A program made the position numbers and the translations under genes. Below the pieces are notes generated by a model. The model made no database searches. It was given only the letters and a program-made list of their open reading frames with translations, and was not told the origin of the DNA. A stretch of DNA of 64,000 nucleotides, taken from NCBI GenBank assembly GCA_021464245.1, contig JADCRB010000026.1, positions 1,506,639 through 1,570,638 of the forward strand, written 5' to 3'. This stretch comes from Carallia brachiata. Taxonomy: Eukaryota; Streptophyta; Magnoliopsida; Malpighiales; Rhizophoraceae. This document shows positions 27,439 to 40,779 of this stretch, piece after piece (position 1 is the stretch's first letter; the number at the start of each line of letters is the position of its first letter).

Positions 27439-27783
27439 AGTGAGTTTGAATGGTTACAAAAGCAACTTCTCAGCACTGAAGGCGACTTCTGTACTGATAT
27501 TGATGTGATTGCTGCATGGGAAGCCTATTGGTCAAAGAAATTCATAATAAATTTCACTTGTCATCATCAAATGTTCTTTCTAATTCATGAAAAAATCTAA
27601 GTCCTTTCCTCCTTGTCCACTTGGGGGGTTGCAGAAACACCTGCGTGGATCACAGGTGATGGTTACAAGAATGCCGGAGAAGTGGACAGTACCCAACCAT
27701 ATTCAGGGATGGATGTAGGCCCATCTGGTGGGGAAAATCATTCTGGTCATGGGAGAGCCTTTTCTATGGAGCATAAGTCTTAG
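27439..27783 (+). other. Unidentified coding-like fragment inside the last TGA intron
   Basis: On the strand opposite to the TGA gene, two protein-like stretches lie within intron 7. The first (about 27439-27543) reads SEFEWLQKQLLSTEGDF followed by CTDIDVIAAWEAYWSKK. The second (27631-27783, 50 codons then TAG) starts just after a good acceptor-like GGTTGCAG and contains TPAWITGDGYKNAGEVD and SGHGRAFSMEHKS. Their composition and in-frame stop resemble the last two exons of a gene, but I cannot assign a family and see no start or promoter. It could be a captured or transposed gene fragment. Confidence 0.4.
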
Positions 27784-27832
27784 CTTATGTTATTTATTTC
27801 TTCTTTTTGTTATTCTATATAGTGAAGATGTC

Positions 27833-27858
27833 TTTATATATATATATATATATATATA
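27833..27858. repeat. (AT)n microsatellite
   Basis: A short uninterrupted TA dinucleotide run in TGA intron 7, just beyond the coding-like fragment. Confidence 0.9.
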
Positions 27859-29033
27859 ACTATATAAGTGATGACTAAATGTGCACAGAAGTCGATATGG
27901 TGGAATAAGATGAATCTACATGAACAAGGATAAAAGTCAGTCACTATAAAATGATCCATTGAGATGAAGATTGAGAGAGATAAACAATAAGAATTTCTAG
28001 TAAAACGTCAAGATAAGGGAATGAGAAGATGTAGTATAGACCTGCTGCACGAACCGGACAAGATTTTCCACCCTCTCTATTGCATTTTCCATCTGTGGCA
28101 TGTAACTTGATTCACCCAAATGACCAGCAGCTACTGATTCTGCAAGAGTTTGCTGGAGTCTATCCATGCCCTGTGAAAGAGCATCTTCTGCTTGATGGCA
28201 TAATAGTCTAAGTCTAGAGAACTCAACATATTGTTGCTCTGCCAAGGGATCAAAGCGAGGCAAAAGAACCTATAATTGACCAAAATTTTGGATCGTTCAC
28301 AGAAGTGAGACTGTTAGTATACCTCCTATAGATTATATGACAAAAATTTGTCTCCAAAAAAAAAATTGACATCACCAGAAAGCATGTTGAAACATATGAA
28401 TAAAATGAATTTGCACGGTGCAAAATTATGTGTGTACTCCGCTCACAAAAAATGTGAGTAAGAATAGCAAGCACCTAAACATAAGAACGGGAAAAACATG
28501 GAGCATAAAATGCTTACAATTATCATGGGTCAACCTCAGCACTCGTGAAGGGGAGTTGCATAGCAATTGACAATAAATGATCATAAAAAACATCCTATTA
28601 TCAGACAACCTTAATGTCAATTGTTGAAACTATGATTATTGGCAGGTGAGTTGTACGAATAGGATTTTAAGACTATCTGAAAATGTAGCATCCAGTTTCT
28701 ACCATCTAATGCATCTTTTGCATGGTTTGACCTTTCAACTAAGAGCAGTTTGAGAATGCCATAAACATATGTAAGTAATATATGTAGGTTTACAAAGCAA
28801 TTTAAATTTTCATTTAATAACACTGCCTGCAAAAAGAGGGCAAAAAACCTAGAATATGATGACATGTAGATTTTTAAAAGACAAACAAACAATCCATAAC
28901 TTGTGCAGATTATGTGTATCCAAGGGAACAATAGTTTTATAAACAACAGGTATACACAAAAGAGCACTAAACAGCTTCCACGAAAAAGTCAAGCTTGAAT
29001 GATTGGCAAAGAACTAGAACTTATGAGTGCAGA

Positions 29034-29056
29034 AAGAGAGAGAGAGAGAGAGAGAG
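29034..29056. repeat. (GA)n microsatellite
   Basis: About eleven GA dinucleotides in TGA intron 6. Confidence 0.9.
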
Positions 29057-31773
29057 TCAATGAATGCTAATACGAAGTGATCTTGAACACACTGATTCTA
29101 AACCCAATATTATCTTATCATCCTCCTTTTCTCTTTAAAATGGTCAGTTGACAATTTTAAAGAAACTCGTGTCACCTTAAGCAGCTCTGATGGACGAAAT
29201 CCTCCTATCCACAAGAAAAAACGCTCTGTTGATGATTTCCACATGCCCAACATCACATAGAAAACATCAACTTTCGCAGCAGCTGCTTTCATGCGGAAAA
29301 GTTCGGAATAGTGGTTCAAGCCATTTTCCACAAGGACCCGAAGCTTTGTGTCATTTATATGAGCATTTAAAGCAGTCCTCAGATCACAAATCTGTCTGTT
29401 TTGTTCTTCCAGCCAGTGTCCATACTGCACCTCAAAGGTCATGATCCCTGCAAAAATTTCAGGATGGGATTGTGGTCAAATAATATGTTTGAAACAATAA
29501 AGAACAGAAGCTAAGATAATAAGCAATGAGCACATTAGAGAATATGGGCATGTTTTAGATAGGCATCATATTTGCAGATCAACCAATCAGAAAACCAAAT
29601 AGAGTTCTGAACAACAACAGTGATAATGACAATAACAACAACAACAAAGCTTTAATCTCAAATTCAACTGGTGTTGGCTTACATGAATCTCTTCTAGTCA
29701 GTCTATCATGAGCAATTTACAGTTCTGAAGTCAGACACAAATGAATAGGGAAAACGCTACACTAATGTACGTTTCGAGCAGATCCAAAGAATCCCGAGGA
29801 AATCAGTTGCACAAATATAATAAAATCAATTTATAGACCAAGCATATGCCTCCATTATTGTCCATGTTCCATTAATCGCATGAATGTGGGAATGCCAGAC
29901 TAGCTGCTTCTCTTCTATAGCCTCCTTATTTTTTAGCAAGAACTTATAAAAGCTGATCCTTGACAGGCCAGGAGGGGGAAAAGGACAAACTCATCCTTTT
30001 TACATTTGACAAACTTAAACGTTGCCTATTTTGCCATGCTTTTTATTGCTGTTTTAGATTATGAGGGATTCCAGTGTTTGCTCTAATCCCAGCGCAAGCA
30101 TGCAATGCCCATGATTTGCAGAAGCACTATGTCGGGCATGCCCGAGCATGGGCCTCTGTCTTAAACCCCTGCATTTTGTCAGGGACTTCAGTACTTCAAA
30201 AACATCGAATCTCAACCATGTGATGTGATAAAGGGAAAATTATATATATTGTTCCATAAGCTGTAGGGAGAGTACATCCAGTGAAGTAAAATCCATTGTT
30301 TGAGTATTGGGTTGGATAGTTCTAAAATAAATGCTGCCTCTGCTGCTGAATTTCGTTTAAGTTTCATGATAGGAACTGCAAAGTCCAATGCAGTAAGTAT
30401 CTCAATGCATATGAGTGAAGATGTCAAGATGTAGACCAAAATCTCTTGGATTTCACATTGTGCTGTTCGTTGCTAGAGGTCAAGCCAATCATAATTTGAG
30501 GGAGAGGCAATTCTATTAGAAAGGCTAATCTTGAAAAGATTTAGTCAAGTTTTTGAAAAATAAACCTGATTTTATATGTCCAGTAAATCCCAAATGACCA
30601 GCTTCTAATCCACCACCCAATACACAATCCCTGCAGAAAAGTTTTAAAGGCTTCAGTAGAACCAAAATAAGACATAAGGAAGTGGGTTTGGTCATTAGAG
30701 CAATAAAAATGTAGAAACGAACAGAACAAATCTTTCTCCATGCCTGCTGTCTAGTTTTCTCAAGGTCTTCCTTCCAATTGCATCAACTTTAGACGACTCG
30801 ATTCTAATTGTCGAACATAAGCCTGCAAGAAACTGGTAAAATCTCAAACTGGTACTATAAAGTCCATATTGCAAGTAATCATTGTCTGGCCTTTCCTACC
30901 TTTTTCCTCAAACGGCATTTACGAGCAGCCTCACGATTTCGTGCAAGACGTCTTTGTACCTAAAATCATTCATGTACAAAGTTGTGAACAGAATAGTTAT
31001 GTCTTAAAATAATCCCAAAAAATGAAACATTTATAGCAAGATGACAAGCTTATGAGTTAAAATTTGAGAAACAATTCAATCTACAAATTGAATTGTGAAA
31101 ACAGCCTCTTTTTGAAAACAAAGATAAGACTGCATACATTCGACTCTTTTTCAGACTCCACAACATGGGAGTCTCACGCACTGAGATGCCCTTTTAATTC
31201 AACCTAATACTCTAACATAATTAAAAGAGCCAAATTGAAACAGATGTAATTAAGGTTGTAGAAAACAAAGCAAAACTAACATTAATCTTTTATAAGGACA
31301 CAAAGATATTTTGTATCCAACAGTTGTCCAGCTTAGAAATATAAATCTACAACAAATTGATAGGATAAATATATAAGAATGAAGAAATTATTTAGCTCGA
31401 CAGAAAGCGAGGTTTATGAGCAGTTACCTTATCAATAGGTTTGCTTACTTCTCGATCATTCTTGTTTGAAGGTGCAAGAGTACCATGGGAAGTATCCTCT
31501 GACTAGATAAATTAGACAACAAGTATCAAAAGATATCAAACATAGGTATGAACCTGTGCAAAAGAATAGAGAAGGAAAAAGCTAAACAATTCACACCTGA
31601 TTGTCTAGCTTCATTTCTGGCACTATTATCGATGAAGATGTGCTGGGATTGCATGTGATTATCATGGATTCAGGGGCATTTCCCCCCCATATCCCAATGT
31701 GGTGGATAGGCTCATATATGCCCATCCTTTCAGGGGCAACAAACTGCGTCGAAGGAAAGTTCATGCTCCTCAT

Positions 31774-33700
31774 ACTAACAATAGCTCAGTAAACTTGTGG
31801 CAGAAATGCACAAATGCACCGACAAATTTATGCTGCAGTTAAATTGGCACAAGAAAGACGCATGGAAATTAGGACGCTGAAATAATGATCAGTCATATGA
31901 ATGAGATCTAAATATTTAGACATACAATAAGAAGCGGTTTGACTTATTGTCATTTTAAATTGAAAAAACTGCAGTGGTCAAGTTAACCAACTTCCTGGAA
32001 TCCAAACATACCAATCTGGAATCAGAGCAGACATATTTTATGACAAAGTAACATTGGCATTGGTGATGTTCCTTATGCTATGATTAAAACTCCGAGGCAA
32101 GAGATGAATGTTACCCAGTTCAATTGCCAAGGAAAATCATATTCTGATGTCAGATGGGAAAGGATCCTTCTTCTAAATTCTTCATCGTATTCAAGTGATA
32201 TAGTAAATGCTAAAATACCGACCATTCATCAGCATGGAGAAACGATTAATCAAAAGCAATAAAATTCCTCTCTTATGCCCAGGTTTGTTTCTATACCACC
32301 ATATCATTCTATTATTGCATCCCACTATGTACTTGTCGACCCTGATAGGATCATGGACGAGTGGTGCTTGATGTTGGAGCATCCACTACACTAGAGAATT
32401 CCCACAATTTCAATGTAAAGCTTGCACTTTTAAGAGCTGAAACACCACATCTCCAACTCCAACTCGAACGGGTGGGCAAGGGAATGACATATATGAATTC
32501 TACCCGAGAAAATGTTGTTTTTTGGGTGCATAGTGACCCAGAAACTTTAAAGGAGGCTCAGTTTTAGTTTTTGCCAAAGGAACATCAAAACAATAAACAA
32601 TAAATCCAAAACAAAAAGAAGTGAAAACTAAAACGCAACCAATTGATGAATTGTTGCTATCATGGATGAAACAATAACTGAAACCTCCCAATAAAATCAC
32701 AAATTCCCATGAACAAAGCCATCCCGACTATTTCAAAGCAAACTTCTGAAAGCCAATTTCTTTCTACTCTTCCGACAACTTTTCGCAGCAACCAAGATTA
32801 TAACAAAACAAAAAACAAAGAAAGAAAAAAACCAAACAAAGAAAGGACGAACCTTTTTATGGTTTTTCAAATAACCGTTGCAAGAGCTCCTCTTTCCCGC
32901 CTCCGACAAGCAGCAGAACCAGAAGAACAAAAAACTTGCAATCCCCAATGGAAACTCCCACTATCAATCATACTGTCTGCATTGAAACGATTTCTGTTAT
33001 TAATCTTATTAGACCCACCACCACATCGCGTTCATCTCCAGCCAATAATCGAATCACTACATCACCATCATGACCTGATTTAAAACGACTCCCAACAAAA
33101 GTGCCTTTTTTTTTCTTACTTATTATTTTTTATAATTTTCATTTTCTTTATTATTTTTTTTTTCTGGGTTCCATTTTTGAATTGTTTTAACTTTTTGCTC
33201 TGAGTTTAAATATTTATGTCATTTTTTTTTTATTTTTCTTGGACCTTAGTATACTAAAAATTGTGTTGGACCCTTAATTAATTCGGTTTGATTATTGTCA
33301 TGTCTGATAAAAGTGTGACTCTTCTAATACTATTCTTTTTGTTTATAACACTTCAAAGTCAAAACCTTATTTAAGAGATAATGAGCTTTCTTACCACTGT
33401 CATTAGTTATATGTCATTTTCTTTATGTCATTTTCTTGTCTTTTTGTTTTTTATGAACATTTTTGGCCTGTCTTTGAAGATGGGATTTGAGGTGGGCTTA
33501 AGGCTTATCGTGTGCTACAGGGTGCTCAAAGATATAAAGTGCATATTATTCAAAGGTTGTTAAAATCAAATCAAGCCGTAGAAACAAAATTACAAAAATT
33601 TTAAATTTAACCGGTTTAACAAGTTGAACAAATGCTATATTTAATAATTAATAAATATATAACTAACATCTATATACGTTAATGTATTTCTATATTATTT
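31774..33700. other. Upstream region and possible 5' leader of the TGA gene
   Basis: No gene recognised on the plus strand. On the minus strand, 32700-33080 is mixed in composition and could hold a spliced 5' leader exon, since TGA genes often have leader introns. I cannot place its ends. Beyond 33090 the sequence becomes T/A-rich. Confidence 0.35.
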
Positions 33701-33784
33701 AAATTAGAAGAACCTCTGATAAAAAAAAAAAAAAAGAAGTACCATTATATGTAAATTTTCACAAGAGAGTCTCCCCATTTTTTT

Positions 33785-34690
33785 GGGTTAATATTTAAAA
33801 AGAACCTGACCTTTACCTCAATTAAAACATATATCATGATTTTTAAAAAAATTACAATTTAAACTTTATAGAAATTATTCGTAACAAATCTATTATTATG
33901 TTACTTAAAATGGACGGAAATTGTTAAGATTGGTGACATGGTCTTAGTACTGACATGTACTAGAACAGACAACCACGGAAGATCCACCTCACATTAAAAG
34001 ATTATTGGGCTTATTAGACTTATAAGCCCAATCCAACGAGTATATTTAATTAAAATTATAAAATATAGTCAAAAAAAATTATAAAAAGTAATTCATAAAA
34101 TAAAAAAAAATCATTTGGCTTCACACTTCATCGTCGACAAGGTGAAAGATCCCCGAGCTTTTTAATTTTCATTTCAATTTGATTTTGAAGTTGAACATGA
34201 ACAGAGGGAGCCACACCCGACGGAGAAGAGGCGTTTTTTAAGTGAAATAAATATTTTTATTTTTAAAATTAATATTTTAGTCTAAAAAAGAAAATCTTCC
34301 ATTAAATGGATGAGTTTGAACGCCCTCCGTAGTACACTAGTACCATGTTTCAGTAGCCAACCGGATAAGTCCGGTTGGTTTTCAAATTACTTTTTTATAA
34401 TTTTAGTTAAATATGTTTATTAGATTGGATTCACAGGTCTAATAAGTCCAATAATCTTTTAATCTGAGATAAATCTTACGTGATTGTATATTTTAGTACA
34501 CGGCGGTATCAATACCACGTCACCATGCTACGTCGCCAATTTAACAGTTTTCATCTATTTTAAGTAATGTGGTGGTAGATTTATTAAGAGAAATTTATAC
34601 GAAAAATAAATTATAATTTTTTAAAGGTCATAATATATTTATTAATTCATCGTAAAAATTATATTTTTTTAAATATTAATTTTTTTTATT
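33785..34690. mobile_element. Long palindromic (foldback) element, possible Mutator-type MITE
   Basis: The left arm (about 33785-34040) and right arm (about 34420-34690) are imperfect inverted copies. Both ends read TTAATATTTAAAAA inward. Further in, the arms share AACAAATCT / AATAAATCT, TTACTTAAAATxGA, and an AAAAGATTATTGG-CTTATTAGA block. The centre (about 34040-34420) is unique. The arms are a few hundred bases long and degenerate. I found no clean target duplication, so the ends are approximate and the superfamily is a guess. Confidence 0.55.
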
Positions 34691-37600
34691 CATTTTAAAC
34701 CAAAATGCTTCTTATGCTGGGTGGCGGTCTCAAGGAGTACCGCATCATCAAAGTTAACTCAAGATTGAACCAAGTAGTTGTTCAAAAAATAAAAAAAGAG
34801 ATTGAACCAAATAAAGTGAGGAAAAGATAGCCACTGACTGACCTCTTTAATCAGGAGCGATGAGAGAGCTGAATTCTTACTCACCAATGAGTTGCCAATA
34901 GAAACATCTGATAGTTCTTTTCGTTACTCCGAGAATACGGTTGGACAGCTTCATCGTTCGACCAGTCAGTTTCCTGGTTCTTGGCTGAATATTCCTCGAT
35001 CTACTCCCTTATGTTTGACGGAGTAATGCTGCCTTATCGCTAGTTTCGACGGTTGTAACTTCAGTTGTGAAGACCTACAACAAACCGGCACTTACTGTAA
35101 AACCGTTGCTTTTCACCGGTTATCCAAGCAATACTTGAGTTTCAACCGATTCCTTTTTTTTTTAGTGACGTATTAAAACAGATTTCGTTTAAGATCTTTC
35201 TTTAATGCCACCATGATCAAAAAAATAAAAAATAAAAAATAAAAATAAAAATAAAAACCAAAGTGATTGCGTAATTAGTGGGCATGAATATGAATTGCAC
35301 TTGCATAGAGTCATGGGTTGGTAATTTTTTTATTATTTAATATATTTGTTTAAATGAAATAACTATACAGATACAAAAAATGATAAATAAAATTAGATAA
35401 AATTAATAAAATAATAATTTTTTTATTTTTAAAATGATACATTTTTTTTATTTTTTTCTTTCTTCATTAATTAACTCACCTTTTCTATTATTATAATAAT
35501 ATAATATAGGAAATATTTTATTAATTGTCTATTTGTGTTCATGAATTCTCTTTAAGCGTTTTCTTTATTTAAAATTTATTGTATTTCCTAACATTTTTTT
35601 AGGTGGTCTCAACTTTTTATGTTCACCAACTCTTCGCGCAAAGTTACGAACCTTTCGGCTATTCGTCTTCATCTTGCACTCCTATTAGCTCTATTTCTCT
35701 TAATAAAATTTAATTCTGACTTATCAACAAAAAAAAAACGGTCATGGATATTTTTTGGAGGAAAAAAAAACTAAAAATTACTCAATAAGAAATGTGCAAC
35801 CATTCGATAAATTAACACAAGCGAACGAGTTAACCAAATATGCATTTATCGAAAAGCTTGTCACATTTATATATCACTATGTGTTAAATTCTTAAGCTCA
35901 TTTAATAAAAAAATAAAAAAAATCTCAACTGAGATCCCACCCAGTTACATGCGTGGTCGTTTTGCTTGTCTCCTGAAACAAAACTATATTCCAAGTTGGG
36001 TGATCTTACCTAATAAACACAAGAGTACTGTTACGTGATAGGAAGAAAGGGACGTGAAAATGATAAAAAAATTTTTTTATATAATCAGTTGATTTATTTA
36101 CATAATAAAATGTTTAATTTTTACAAAAAAAAATAAATAATTTTTTTTTTAAAATTTTATTATAATAAATTAAAATTTTATTATACAAATAAAATAATTA
36201 ATTATATAAAAAAAAAATTTTCTACTTTTTCCTATCCACCAAATCTCATCCAACCAAAATTTTCCCAACGCAGCCATTCCATATGCCCCACATATCTCAA
36301 GGTCTCGACACACTCCCCAACTTGTTCCTAAAGTAGTCAAAAGGATCCATAATATGTTTTCCTCATGATGGAAATTCACAACAAAACAAAATTCTGACAT
36401 TTGAAAACGCAAAAGCTTGGTTGTTGCAATCAACACCATTCACCCGTTACATGCTCTTTCGTACAATTGATGATGAAAATGCCACAGAAAATATCACTTG
36501 AGCTGAGAATTTAGTGATAAGTGTAAGTATTTTAATGCAAGTGACTCAGATTAATATTCCTACAATTAAATTTTTTTTCAACAAATAAGCTAATTATTAG
36601 TTTCGATTAAAAAAGATTGACGTACGGTATTAATTTTAGATTTAATAATTAATATTAGAGTATTTAAGTAATAAATTTTTTTTATGTAAAAAAGTTAAAT
36701 AAAAATATTAATAAATAATTTACAATTTTAGTTCATAAATATAAATAACGACATTTAATGCAACTTTTTTCGGTGTTAAAAGAACGCAACAGGTAACATT
36801 ATTTAAACAATTTATGTCATGCCAATAGACAACAACTAAACAATTATTGTTAAGCCGCCCCGGGTTGTTCTGTTTCTTTTTTTGTCAATACATTGGAGTT
36901 AATGTGTATATTAGAGAATTATGTAATTATGAAGATTTGAACGTGACTCGACTAAATTAACAGTAAGGATGATTTCACTGGAGAGAAAACTAAAAAACTC
37001 AAGGTGATGATAAGCTATAATAATTAAGGAAAGCCGACTTTTTGACAGCATATCATTAAAAGAATTGTTTATTTCTTACCTTGTTTGCTCGTTCCATGTC
37101 ACTTATGCTGTTGTTTTTGGCATGTAAAAGAAAATTTAGAGAAAAAAAATATATAATTATTACTATTTTTTTTCTTTTTTTTTTCTCTTCATTTTCTACG
37201 CCACTTCAAATAATTTTATTTTCTCTTCATTTTTTTTCTAATAAATTACTATTCATATTTTCTTTCATCATACTTTCTTTCTCTCATTTTTTTCTAGCAC
37301 TCCAAATAATTTTATTTTATTTTCACTTTTTCTCTCACAAATTACTATTTACCTTTTTTTTACCTACTTTTTTTCTCTCAACTTTGTCTATCACTCCAAA
37401 CAATTTTATTTTCTCTTCACTTTCTTTCTGTTTCTCCTCTTTTCCCTTCCTTTCCTCTCATTTCTTCGCACTCCAAACACACTCTTATTGTCTCTACGTG
37501 ATGGAATAAAACTATTATACCTTATGTATATTTAATAAAAACTTACTTCTACTTTAATTATCAAAAAAAAAAAGGAAAGCCAACTTTGACATCAACCGTA

Positions 37601-40600
37601 TTAAAATAATATTTTTTTATTTTTTATTTTTTGAAATTTTATTTTATCTTTTGGACAAAAAATTACTCGATGTATATAAACTTATAAAGAGTAAAAAAAT
37701 GTGTAAGCAAACAAAATGTGTAAAAAGCCTGGGAAGAAGTGTAAGAATGCTGGTAGTTCAGGGTTTTGTAGTTTTTACTAATTTTCATGCACATTTTATT
37801 CGATTTTCTTGCACATTTGTTTAGTCTTCATACGCCTCGTATGATTTATGTCAAAAAAAAATTCAAACAGAAATATATTATTATTTTATTAAGAATGATG
37901 TTATCACCATGTCTGTTTTTTTTTAAACAGAAAGAAAAAATATTATTAAATATATTAATCATTAAATTTTTGAATCAAAATCAAAATAAATTTTATTTGT
38001 TAAGATACCGTTTAGCAACTCCAAATGTTATCACCATGTCTGTTTAGTGCGCCTCAGTGGGATTTTCCATAATAATTATATAATTATTTGGTCATGGTGG
38101 CGATGGTGTGTGTGTAAAGTTGGCAACTATGCTCGTGGTGGTGCCTCCTACTTCTACGTGAATGGTTGGCTGATTCCTTGGTGACAGTGATAGTCTGACA
38201 CCATTTTTAATGTTCTCTGCGGGTTTATATTGAATAAAGAAACAGAAAATGTCACTCAATCAAGCACTTGCGTTGTTCCCATTGTCTAAGTGCAATGTAT
38301 AGCGGATTAGCACTAAATGTGGCTAGCGCATCGTTGCCGCTTTCTTGGATCTTGAAATTCAAACCATGAGAGACAAATTGGATTTAGAAAGATTTTGGTA
38401 CATAACTTCATGCATAATCTTAAAATAATAAAAAATAATATAAATAATTAAATAATTAAATTTAAATAAAAAAATATAAAAAATATCAAATATTATTAAA
38501 TAAAATCGTTATTATTTATTTAAAGTTGTATAATAGAACTTGTCACCCTCAATTTGGATGCCCTTTCACTTTTGTCGTTGAAGGAATTCTTTCCTCTTTT
38601 CTTTCTCTCTCCCTTTTGTTTAATGTTTGACGTTATATATTGCAAAATATTTTGGCTTAGATACATGCATGCGTAATAATAGTACATTTTTTCCTTGTGC
38701 ATCAAAACTACAAAAATCATAGATTCAATTAGAAAATATTTTCTGAAAAATTTCAAGTTTCGCTGCAAAAAATGATAATTTACTCGAAAATTCAAAATTG
38801 TTGTCAATAAGTTATTACAGTAAAAAATTTGCCACCAAAAACTAAAATTGGACGCAAGCAAAAACATTGAATTACCGGAGCAAAATAATGCTGTCGAAAG
38901 TAAATTGATAATTTATAACCGCGAAAAATGAGCGGAGGCGATTATTAATAAAATAAAGGTATTAAAGCACTAAATTCTATTTGAAAATGAAAATCAATAT
39001 TTATGACGGTAAAAAAAAAGTTTCTCCTATTATTAATAAATAAAATTATTGCATCGATAATGTTTATCTCCAAATGTAAGAATAGGTGTCTCAAATAGCA
39101 AAAAGGTCCGTGGCGGATGCTAGGAATTTTTTTTTATTTTTATGTAGAGGTTAGTTTATAATTTTTTTTTACCATATTTTCATTGTTTTCATTGGTACAC
39201 CAAACTTGAAAAAAAATTGAGAGAGTTAGAGTTTGAACTCCACCTTCCTCAAATAGTTTTACCTGAAACTCGATATTCAAAAACCGTAATAAACTCTGAC
39301 TAATTTAGAGTTGAGTTATGGACGATCCAAGGGGAACAAAATTCTCCATTTTTCAAGTAGTATTGTTTGTGTGGTTCGGTTCGTTTATTTTCTTGTTCTT
39401 TGGGTCCAGAAATTACCATTTGATGTGAAGGATAGAGTGTGACAATCTTGTTCTCTTGGTCCAAGAAAATGATCATGCGATTTCAAAGCCTAAACCAGAT
39501 ACAAATAAGCCCAAACCTGTCAAGCCCGGAGTTTCTCTGCTCTCTCCCTCTGTGTGGTCTCCCCAAGCACATGGCACGTGTTCCTCTCTCCTTGTCTCCG
39601 ACTAAGGCTGTCAATGAGCCAAGTTTAATGAAATTTCAACATGTCTAAATTTGACTCGTTTAACTAGTGAGTCAAGTTGAGCCTCTATTTTATTGAGCTG
39701 AACCTCAAACTTTTATGAGCAGCTTAATTAACTTTATAGTATTTATAGAAATAATTGAAATCATAAAATTATTATTATAAATAAACTAAATTCACAAAAG
39801 AGCTATTTTCATTAATAAAGCTAATTAATTTGAAATTTCCTTGAAACCCCTAAATCTACATAAAATGTGATAACTATTTTCTCTTTGAAAACAAATGTAT
39901 TGAATCATGAGAAAAAAAAAAAATAAATCATTATATTAAATACGTATTTAAAGGTGTCTATATAAACTCAACAATTTTCTTTTTCCCATTCCAATGATAA
40001 CTCAACCGTCCAGATGGAATGTTAAAAGGGGATTTTTTTTTTTTTTGCAACAATAAAGATAATTAAGGATGGTGTTACACCTAATCGTTGGGAAGGATTA
40101 TGAAAATTTAGATTATTTACACTAAATCTGTGAAAAAACAAACTTCAAAATTAAATAAATGTTATTAAAACTGTTTATAACTTAAGAAGACTCGTGTACA
40201 TTCAGTTCTATCATTTTCAGTTCTATCATTTGATCTTAACATAACTCAAACCGTGATTTCACAAGGCCGGAGCTCCTTAGCCTCTTAAATCAAGCTATGT
40301 GGTGTTAAAGGAAACTTTAGAGCTTGTTTGAGAAAGAGGAATTAGGCTAGAATCCCCAGCAAGACGAATGAAATTGAGGTGATAAGGGGTGTTTTTTCAT
40401 GTTCGGGAGGATCACTCCTTTATTAGTTTATTTTTTTTGGTTGAATATACTTTCTTGTCTACACTTTAAGTTTTAACTTTTATTTTTTATTATATATAGT
40501 GAAATTTGTATTATAATATATATTATTTTTTATTTTTTATTTATATAATTTTACATTACATTTTCTCTAATATAAAAAAGATAAATACGTTTATTTTGTC

Positions 40601-40700
40601 TAATATTTATGTTACTTTCATTTCTCTCTATATTTCTTTTTTCTTTTCTTTTTTTTCCAAACAAATAATTTCTTGAAAGGAGGAACACACAGAGATTTAC
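34691..40700. other. AT-rich intergenic DNA
   Basis: No supportable gene over about 6 kb. It holds an (A)nT-type low-complexity run near 35218-35257, a Tourist-like MITE (37106-37484) and long A/T tracts. The ATG frame at 36170-36439 (minus, 89 codons) and the frame at 38520-38867 (minus) lack recognisable motifs, promoters or codon character. Confidence 0.55.
37106..37484. mobile_element. Tourist/PIF-like MITE, copy 2, with internal tandem repeats
   Basis: Flanked by TTA on both sides (37103-37105 and 37485-37487). The start TGCTGTTGTTTTTGG pairs imperfectly with the reverse complement of the end (GAGTGTGTTTGGAG). Inside, a unit of roughly 90 bp containing CACTCCAAAxAATTTTATTTT is tandemly repeated about three times. 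The unit carries AATTACTATT and CTCTCA motifs also seen, reverse-complemented, in the other members of this family. The long open frame across it is a by-product of the pyrimidine-rich composition. Confidence 0.55.
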
Positions 40701-40779
40701 AAACCAAAATAAGGTAAAAAATAAGTTGAGTCAGGCAGAGAAAATGAGCAAAGCCAGCCGGAGATGCAGCAGGATTAGC

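Larger units (their letters stand above)
27273..31773 (-). pseudogene. TGA1/TGA4: TGA1/TGA4-type bZIP transcription factor gene, probably inactivated
   Basis: Eight coding exons run right to left: 31773-31597, 31502-31428, 30959-30900, 30822-30744, 30630-30566, 29447-29176, 28269-28042, 27416-27273. Family members bind TGACG (as-1) sites and act with NPR1 in defence and nitrate responses. The N-terminus (MGIYEPIHHIG, SEDTSHGT), the basic region (RNREAARKCRLRKK) and the DOG1/TGA domain (YGHWLEEQNRQIC, RFFLWIGGFRPSELLK, AEDALSQGMD, ETLQQM) are all recognisable. Three lesions cluster at the zipper and linker. Exon 4 has one extra base (79 instead of 78) after 'LMQLE', giving an early TGA. Its donor reads CAG|GCATGG instead of GT. 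Exon 5 also has one extra base (65 instead of 64). The other splice sites and phases are intact and no stops occur elsewhere, so decay is recent or the assembly has errors here. An in-frame stop precedes ATG 31773. Confidence 0.8.

Noticed and set aside
36170..36439. 89-codon ATG frame on the minus strand
   Set aside because: No recognisable motif, no promoter signal, and AT-driven composition toward its end.
37081..37509. 142-codon Phe/Ser/Leu-rich frame
   Set aside because: It comes from pyrimidine-rich tandem repeats inside a MITE.
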